A DNA stretch of 64,000 nt, from contig NC_065883.2 of assembly GCF_932274485.2 (NCBI RefSeq), forward strand, positions 73,739,839 to 73,803,838, given 5' to 3'. The notes under the pieces are model-generated. The model saw only the letters and a list, made by a program, of their open reading frames with translations. It did no database searches and was not told the origin of the DNA. Positions 58,243 through 64,000 of this stretch are shown here, piece after piece (within the stretch, counting starts at the first letter, position 1; each line of letters starts with the position of its first letter). The stretch comes from Patella vulgata (Eukaryota; Mollusca; Gastropoda; Patellidae). The translations under genes and the position numbers were made by a program.

Positions 58243-58646
58243 TTAAACATACATTATGCAAGAGCTAAATCTGCCTATTTCAGGTCTTTCTTTAGGCCTG
58301 AAATCTTATCTAAATTATTAATTAGACATTAATTAACTTATCCAGACCATAATCAACTCTCGATGTCAAGGCTAGCCTTCGATATCGACTGGATTAGAAT
58401 CCTATATGCTGCATAACTTTCCTACTCGATTAAACGATTAAATGGATAATCGAGACTATGCTGTTTATCGTACTGACTTTAGTAATGATGACCGAGGCTT
58501 ATGGGAATTTCAGTCGCTTAGTTCTCGGTTCATAGTGGATCAATTTGAATGAAATTTTCACCAAATTGCCTTTACATTATCTCGTTTTTAATTATTATAG
58601 TAAGAACTGCCAACTCGTTACCGAATCTCCCATAATGTATCTTTAA
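58243..58646 (-). mobile_element. MITE M2 copy, TTAA ends
   Basis: GTTAAACATACATTATGCAA to CATAATGTATCTTTAA, inverse orientation, 404 bp. Confidence 0.8.
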
Positions 58647-58659
58647 GTTTCGCTTGTTA

Positions 58660-59035
58660 TTGGTGGAAGACGGCGGGTCTGGCAAGAAAAGGCGTCTATT
58701 AATTCGAACGGGACGACAAACCGGGGCCCACCATTACGTTCATAGAATAATACTCTGTACCGTATCCCCCTATTCATTAGCTTAGTTGATACTGAAACGT
58801 GGTAGGTAGTTAAACCTCATTTCATAATGAAATGGAGATTTAACGTCCTACTGTTCTGCCCCGACTGGGCTAATGAAGACGGGAGTATGCCATACAGTGT
58901 GCTATGAGGGTAATGTTGCCCGCAGAGCGGCGCTACGGCCTACTCTTATATCAAATTCCAACTGCCAAAGGATCTTTTACGTGCACATCCCATCTGAACG
59001 ACTAGAAAGCTGTCCTTCTAAAAACCTCATTTCAT
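58660..59035. mobile_element. Two SINE-B pieces, tail to tail
   Basis: Plus piece 58660-58822 (ending GTAGTTAAACCTCATTTC) and minus piece 58826-59035 (AAATGGAGATTTAACGTCC onward). Confidence 0.7.
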
Positions 59036-59192
59036 TTATTCATCATCGCCACCGTCAACCGCAACAGCAAAACTAACAACAGACGTCTTCACATGATCAC
59101 CGCCCACAAAACTCCATTTCCAGAACCCTGTCATTATCCTCGATAAATAATGGATCAAAAGATTTTTCTCTATTTTTTTTTAAGGTACCACC

Positions 59193-59502
59193 ATGATGAA
59201 GTTGATAGTTTTGTTGAGTGTTGGGGTATGTCTGACAATGGCCGAGATGTCTCTAGATCCAGCGTTCGGTAGCTATTACGATTTAGCTCGGATGTACCGA
59301 ATGAAACAATTGGCCAACCTGTACGACAACTACAGAACTGGGGATGATTTAGAGAGCCGAAGTGTTGACAATGAAGATTGGGTCGATTCTATTGGTGGTT
59401 TTGACGACCCCGAGTATAAAGGCGAACCCTACACAGGAACCAATCTCAGGGATCAGGAACACCTGGAACAGAGCTCCTTATATGGATATCAGTCGATGTC
59501 GG
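59193..59502 (+). CDS. First coding exon of a secreted small protein or peptide precursor
   Basis: An acceptor (T-run then AAG) ends at 59183 and the ATG follows in a good context (ACCACCATGATG). The 103 readable codons end at GTCGG with donor GTAAGC (phase 1). Residues 1-17 form a clear signal peptide (LIVLLSVGVCLTMA) with likely cleavage near 17/18. The mature part is acidic and aromatic-rich: a Tyr-rich segment (SYYDLARMYRMKQLANLYDN) followed by DDLESR and an Asp/Glu/Gly/Tyr-rich stretch. I see no dibasic processing sites, only single Arg or Lys. I do not recognise the family. A neuropeptide or prohormone precursor fits the signal peptide, small size and CRE promoter but is unproven. The following exon was not found before the window ends. 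Confidence 0.6.
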
Positions 59503-59587
59503 GTAAGCCAAATTAAATTATATTTTATTTGGGGGTGTTCACATGGCCTCACGGTTGATGAGTTTACAAAGTCTTCTGGAACCCCCG

Positions 59588-59872
59588 TCGTCATTAGGAA
59601 AGTCTCGGTGGCTAAAAGTGAAAGACGCTGGCTCGCTAGCCCCGAGAAAGTTTAGCGGGATTTTCCGACGTGGTTTCCTCTTGTCAGTGGTGCAGGACAG
59701 CTATCTAGTCGTTCGGATGGGACGAAAATCCGAAGTCCCGTGTATACATTGGTGTGCACGTAGTAAAATATCCCTTGGCAGTTGTAATCCGATGCCTGGG
59801 CTAGCACACTGTATTGCATATGCCCGTCTTCATTAGTCCTGTCGGTGGAGAAACGTAGGACGTTTCATTTCA
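59588..59872 (+). mobile_element. SINE-B copy after the secreted-protein exon
   Basis: GTGGCTAAAAGTGAAAGACG, CCCGAGAAAGTTTAGCGGGA, body, and truncated tail GGACGTTTCATTTC. Confidence 0.7.
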
Positions 59873-60536
59873 TTTTATATAGTTTGTTCGGTCTGTGTTT
59901 TATTGTGCAGTTCTCCTTCATTACCCATTAAGCCTTGCAACGAACACAATGTACTTAATTAAAAACAAATAGTGAAAGAAAATATTAATTGGATGAGATT
60001 GATCATCATTGTGTTATACGCCATGAACTCGATAATTACTCAGTTGACAGCTCGGTGCGTTATAAACATAGCTATTTTTAGCTCGTTTAAGTGACATTAA
60101 AACACGTTAAACTTATTGTTGCGTGGCATTGTTATAAATTCCATAAGAGGCTTTGTGGCGGATGCCTGGGGATTATAAGAGAGTTAATCAGCGTGCAAAC
60201 ACGTCGCACGAAAAACTTTGTCGGCAACAAGGGGTAATCTAAGACTCCGGATTTAACAGATTTTTGGATGCATAATGTTATTATCAAATACGATCAAATT
60301 AGAGCTTTTTATAAAGACCGAAGAATAATCAATCAAAGTTAAAAAACCCCCATATTATAGGTAATAACAGTGAAGATATTGATTATAAGGTATTTTTGAA
60401 ACCATCGAAATCTGCAAATTAACTTTTGTCAATTCCATGTAGAATCGTTTTTTTCGGGGTTGGTAGAGTTTCTAGATTTGATTATAGATCGAGATTATTA
60501 GAATAATCAACACAATATCATCAGTAAGAAAAATTC
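59873..60536. other. Intronic or intergenic stretch, nothing recognised
   Basis: AT-rich with no repeat family or convincing exon. It should hold or precede the next exon of the secreted-protein gene. Confidence 0.3.
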
Positions 60537-60649
60537 CAATCTGTATTTCGTTTCGTTTTGTATACTTTCGATGGCCTACACTGCAAATAAAACGAAATTT
60601 TAAACTCTAAAAAACGAAACGAAATAAGACCCGTGTTTTAATCAGATTG
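60537..60649 (+). mobile_element. MITE M1, short copy with perfect 9-bp target duplication
   Basis: 113 bp, from CAATCTGTATTTCGTTTCGT to GTTTTAATCAGATTG, flanked by GAAAAATTC on both sides (60528-60536 and 60650-60658). Confidence 0.85.
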
Positions 60650-60859
60650 GAAAAATTCCAAATACAAAGCTTGCAAGGAGCACAGAACAGATTAGGCACT
60701 TGTAACTTGTTTCCGATAATGTAATACTCTTAGTTTCTTGTCCAATGGTGAATGTTGTCACTGCCTTACTTCCGTTCTATTTGCAGCATTATACCCGACG
60801 TTAAGTAGCTACAATGTATAAAATTCTCGCTAGACAATAATTATGAACCAATTCTCCAC

Positions 60860-61337
60860 AAATGGTCGTGGGGTCACTAAATACCCCCTGTGGTCCCCCT
60901 GTATCCGCACAGGGGTTAAAGTGGTCTTGCTATATATTCCTTAAAGATACAGTATACTACAGCGTCAAGAACGCGTCTGGAAACGCCAGTTATCGTGCTG
61001 TGATCTCAATTGTCGCCAATGATCGCCGAGTCACGGCGTTTGTTTTGGGCATTTTCAAAACAAACGCCAAGGTTCTGCGATCTGACCTAGAAAGCTGTGT
61101 GAACTCGATCTTTTTCAAGTTTGAAATTTTTTGGGACATTCTTTCGAGTTTTGTTCACGTTTGCCGGCGACCTTGTGCGTTTTCTGGTCACCTTACGGTC
61201 GCAGCAACGCAGTAAGGACGCCATCCCGGTCTGGTACAAAGACAATAATAATACTACAGTTGCAGTTCTTATGTGCATGATTCATTCAATGATTGTGCTT
61301 GTTGGTGGTGCGCGCGTGCTCTTTTTGTTTATACTTG
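60860..61337. other. Unassigned stretch with overlapping frames
   Basis: Overlapping frames of 60-117 aa lie on both strands without a known domain. Its GC content is a little above its neighbours. It may be a diverged repeat; no gene is supported. Confidence 0.25.
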
Positions 61338-61349
61338 ACGTATTTTAGG

Positions 61350-61626
61350 GAGAGAGAGAGAAATGGGGTTTAACGTCCACTCGACACAAACTAGGTCATT
61401 TCGGGACTAACATATGGTTTAATTTTATTTCAATAATTCGCTTGCGCATATAGGGGTCTTTAGCAGTGGGAGAAAACCGGAGGACCCGGAGAAAACCCAC
61501 GAGGTTGGACAGGCGCCCCTACTCCCTGTCACGTACAACCGGGGATTCGAAACCATGCCAGTCGACTCAATGACAGACTTTATGATACAGCGCGCGCACG
61601 CTGACCATTCAGCCATCCAACCCCCC
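61350..61626 (-). mobile_element. SINE-A copy, full length, with 12-bp target duplication
   Basis: Bounded by ACGTATTTTAGG at 61338-61349 and 61627-61638. From a short (GA)n tail to CATTCAGCCATCCAACCCCC. Confidence 0.9.
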
Positions 61627-61633
61627 ACGTATT

Positions 61634-62098
61634 TTAGGACTTCTTATGCTGGGGGTGCGTAGCTCTAATACGTCGAAACACAGCGCTCTCACAATATTTA
61701 TTATTCAAGGAGCTTTAATCTATAAGAAACATAAGTACTAATTATTTGACGTCGAACTGGGTTTATTAACGAATGAACATGCAAATAAAGATATATTGAA
61801 ATTATAATTAAAACATCAATTACAAATTATCTATTAATGAATAATTGAATATATAATTTTAGCATATATTATGTGACCAAGTGTAATTCTAAGCTATTTC
61901 ACATTATCATATTATGCATAAAAGAAACATACATTGTGAATAAGTGTAGTAAACTATTTCGCATCATAATTTTATACATAAAATAAACATATATACTAAA
62001 TAAATTATTAGGCGACACGATTATAAACTAACTCACCTATAAGAAACATAAGTACTAATTATTTGACGTCGAACTGGGTTTATTAACGAATGAACATA
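61634..62098. repeat. Dispersed repeat R copies
   Basis: GGACTTCTTATGCTGGGGGT onward (to about 61770) matches 38226-38360. AAGAAACATAAGTACTAATT to GGGTTTATTAACGAATGAAC recurs at 62040-62098. Between them are tandem-like ATAAACATATA segments. Confidence 0.6.
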
Positions 62099-63360
62099 AT
62101 TGTCCGTATTTCGTCTCTTATATTTATACCCAGTCGCTATCGCCAATTTAATATCTTAATAATAATTTACTAGAAATGTTTGAACATATACATGATAAGG
62201 GTTAAACATATAATACAAAATGTGATATAAATTAACGTATTTACATTACTGAGAACTAACTCAAATATAGGTACATACTAAATCAATGACTAAGATGCAT
62301 GTTAAGTAATATTAAATTATTTTAAAATAGATGTTCAGAAAAGGTGAATAGATAAGACAGTGCGTTCAGATTAGAACGATCAGGGTTCGGAATAAAGATT
62401 AACTTATCCACTTTAAAGCAATTAGTTAATTTAGATAAGTAATTACATGTATATCAAAATATGTACTATAACAGTGACAAAATTTCCAACCCCACTGGTC
62501 TATCCTTTTCCATACTCCTCGCAGTGTTTCGTTTGATTAGAGCTAATCCCACTTAACACTGAGGTAATGGAAGCAAATTTCTGTTTCCAAATAGTCCGAT
62601 TAACAACGAATAGCTAACTGCGTAACAATATCATTGCGCTTTAAACAGAGCTCCAAATTGGACCAAATATGTTTACATAACGTTACGTCATGACTCACGA
62701 TTTTATTACGCCCAATTAATCAATGCATAGCAGAATATTGCAGAAAAACTAATTGCGTGGCAAACGAGGCTATCAAAACGGATACAATGTAAACAATACT
62801 GTTTAGAAACGAACAATACTTTCACCGTTTTTAATACCTTAAAACCACTGTCCAAAGTTTTAGGAAAGACCCCAGATTAAACGAAGGGTTGTCATGTTGC
62901 TGTACTTGGGATAGATTTAATTGAACAGGAAGAATAGACACACTCCCTCAAAAACTCAAGTATCAGAAGCAAATCCAGCAATGGCTAAATAGGGATTTCT
63001 CGGGCCATTGCTTCAGGAATATGTCCTTTCCAGGCTTAGAACTTTTCAGCCAGTCCTCGTTTGTTAATAAATGTCTAAATAATAATTGCTACTGAGTATC
63101 GCTAAGGAAACGCTCTAGTATATCTCTGTGAAAGACTTACCAATAAATCTAACCTCAATGGCTAAGTGTTGACACGCGTATCTATGGATTTTCCATCTCT
63201 ATGGAATAAAGTAATTACTGGTCGGTAATAACGTTAAACTCACTAATACAGTCTTGCGTCGAGTAAACCACCATGGAACAATATGAGAGATATATACTCA
63301 ATATCCTGTCACAAACAAGGCTGACATTTGTAAAATATCGCAGAGAATATATCGGTCGTT
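62099..63360. other. AT-rich spacer, no gene seen
   Basis: No repeat family, splice-flanked frame or RNA gene was recognised. Confidence 0.4.
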
Positions 63361-63419
63361 GTTTTCAGGAAAAGTAATGCCGTGATAACCTTTGGGCGAC
63401 CTGTCTTCATTAGCCCAGG

Positions 63420-63672
63420 CGGGTGTGTGTGTGTGTGTGTGGGGGGGGGGGGTGTAGCGCGTACGCGTTGTATCATAATGTTTGTCATTGAGTCAGCTGA
63501 CGTGGTTTCAATTCTCCTGTTTTACGTTACAAGGAGTGGGGTTTTCTCCAGGTCCTCATGTTTTCCCCCAACTGCTAAAGACTGCTACGTAATTATTGAA
63601 GCAAAATTGAACCATATGTTAGTCCCGAAATGACCGAGTTTGTGTCGAATGGACGTTACCCCCCCCCCCCCT
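63420..63672 (+). mobile_element. SINE-A copy inside a duplicated 55-bp segment
   Basis: (GT)n and G-run, degenerate head, GTAGTCCCGAAATGACC-like body, C-run tail. The sequence before it (TTTCAGGAAAAGTAATGCCG onward) is repeated after it (from 63680). Confidence 0.7.
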
Positions 63673-64000
63673 TGTTGCTTTCAAGAAAAGTAATGTTGTG
63701 ATAACCTTCGGCCCGTCTTCATTAACCCAGTCGGAGCAGAATAGTAGGAAGCTAAACCCCATTTCATAATTTCACGGTAACCTTCGGTTATCGTACGAAC
63801 GTTAGAGCAGCTATTTTGAAAAAAATAAGCCAGGCGCTTTTGACCTTTGTAAAGTAAAGCCAGTATGTTGTGAGCGATATTGATGTTTGAAACTAAACAG
63901 TAAAACTTTAAAAGACGAACGAAAAGTAAAATGTACAACTAATTTATGTATGATACCAGTGTCAATGAATTTGCGCCCTTCCCCGCCACCCCATCTAGAA

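Noticed and set aside
60862-61348. Overlapping frames of 117 and 75 aa as possible exons of the secreted-protein gene
   Set aside because: No acceptor in the needed phase, no homology seen, and frames on both strands suggest chance or repeat sequence.
18970-63672. tRNA genes suggested by box A and box B sequences
   Set aside because: They are heads of dispersed SINE copies with shared bodies and simple-repeat tails, and the cloverleaf stems do not hold.

Overview
The window looks like nuclear DNA of a marine invertebrate, most likely a mollusc. It has AT-rich introns and spacers, small exons with GT-AG junctions, and very many short tRNA-derived SINEs and MITEs. The species call is inference; the eukaryotic nature is plain from several spliced genes whose exon phases close exactly. 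No bacterial gene, CRISPR array, rRNA gene or intact tRNA gene was seen, and no retroviral, LTR or capsid-bearing element was recognised.

Six genes can be supported. (1) 1979-19583, minus: a PX-domain sorting nexin of the SNX10/SNX11 group, six exons, 267 aa, with a first intron of about 12 kb filled with transposable elements. (2) 25452-29758, plus: a seven-exon, 635-aa member of the SLC34 sodium/phosphate cotransporter family in which both QSSS signature motifs are replaced. (3) 31188-about 35248, minus: a calmodulin with four good EF-hands, 149 aa. (4) 44672-50951, plus: a 143-aa calmodulin-like paralogue with eroded calcium loops and the same intron positions. (5) 54311-54889, minus: single-exon TIMM29, a TIM22-complex subunit. 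(6) 59193-59502, plus: the first coding exon of a secreted small protein or peptide precursor, with a probable 5' exon and CRE promoter near 56.29 kb; the rest of this gene was not found.

Genes 2 and 3 converge. Genes 3 and 4 are divergent (head to head) and look like an inverted duplication. Genes 5 and 6 are also divergent. The proteins belong to unrelated processes (endosomal sorting, solute transport, calcium sensing, mitochondrial import, secretion), as expected for an ordinary animal locus.

Most of the rest is repeats. Two SINE families dominate: SINE-A with a (CT)n tail and SINE-B with an ATTTC-type tail. They share, with a rarer third SINE and a LINE-like tail, the 3' motif GGACGTTAAA. 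MITE families include one with 9-bp target duplications (M1, Mutator-like) and three with TTAA ends (M2, M3, M4), often nested. A hammerhead-ribozyme fold typical of Penelope-like element ends lies on the minus strand at 12.64-12.69 kb. Several minisatellites are present, two of them directly 3' of the SNX and TIMM29 stop codons.

The observations most worth following are the SLC34 relative without its transport signature, the calmodulin pair whose homologous intron acceptors both abut transposable elements, and the 3' tail shared between retroposon families.
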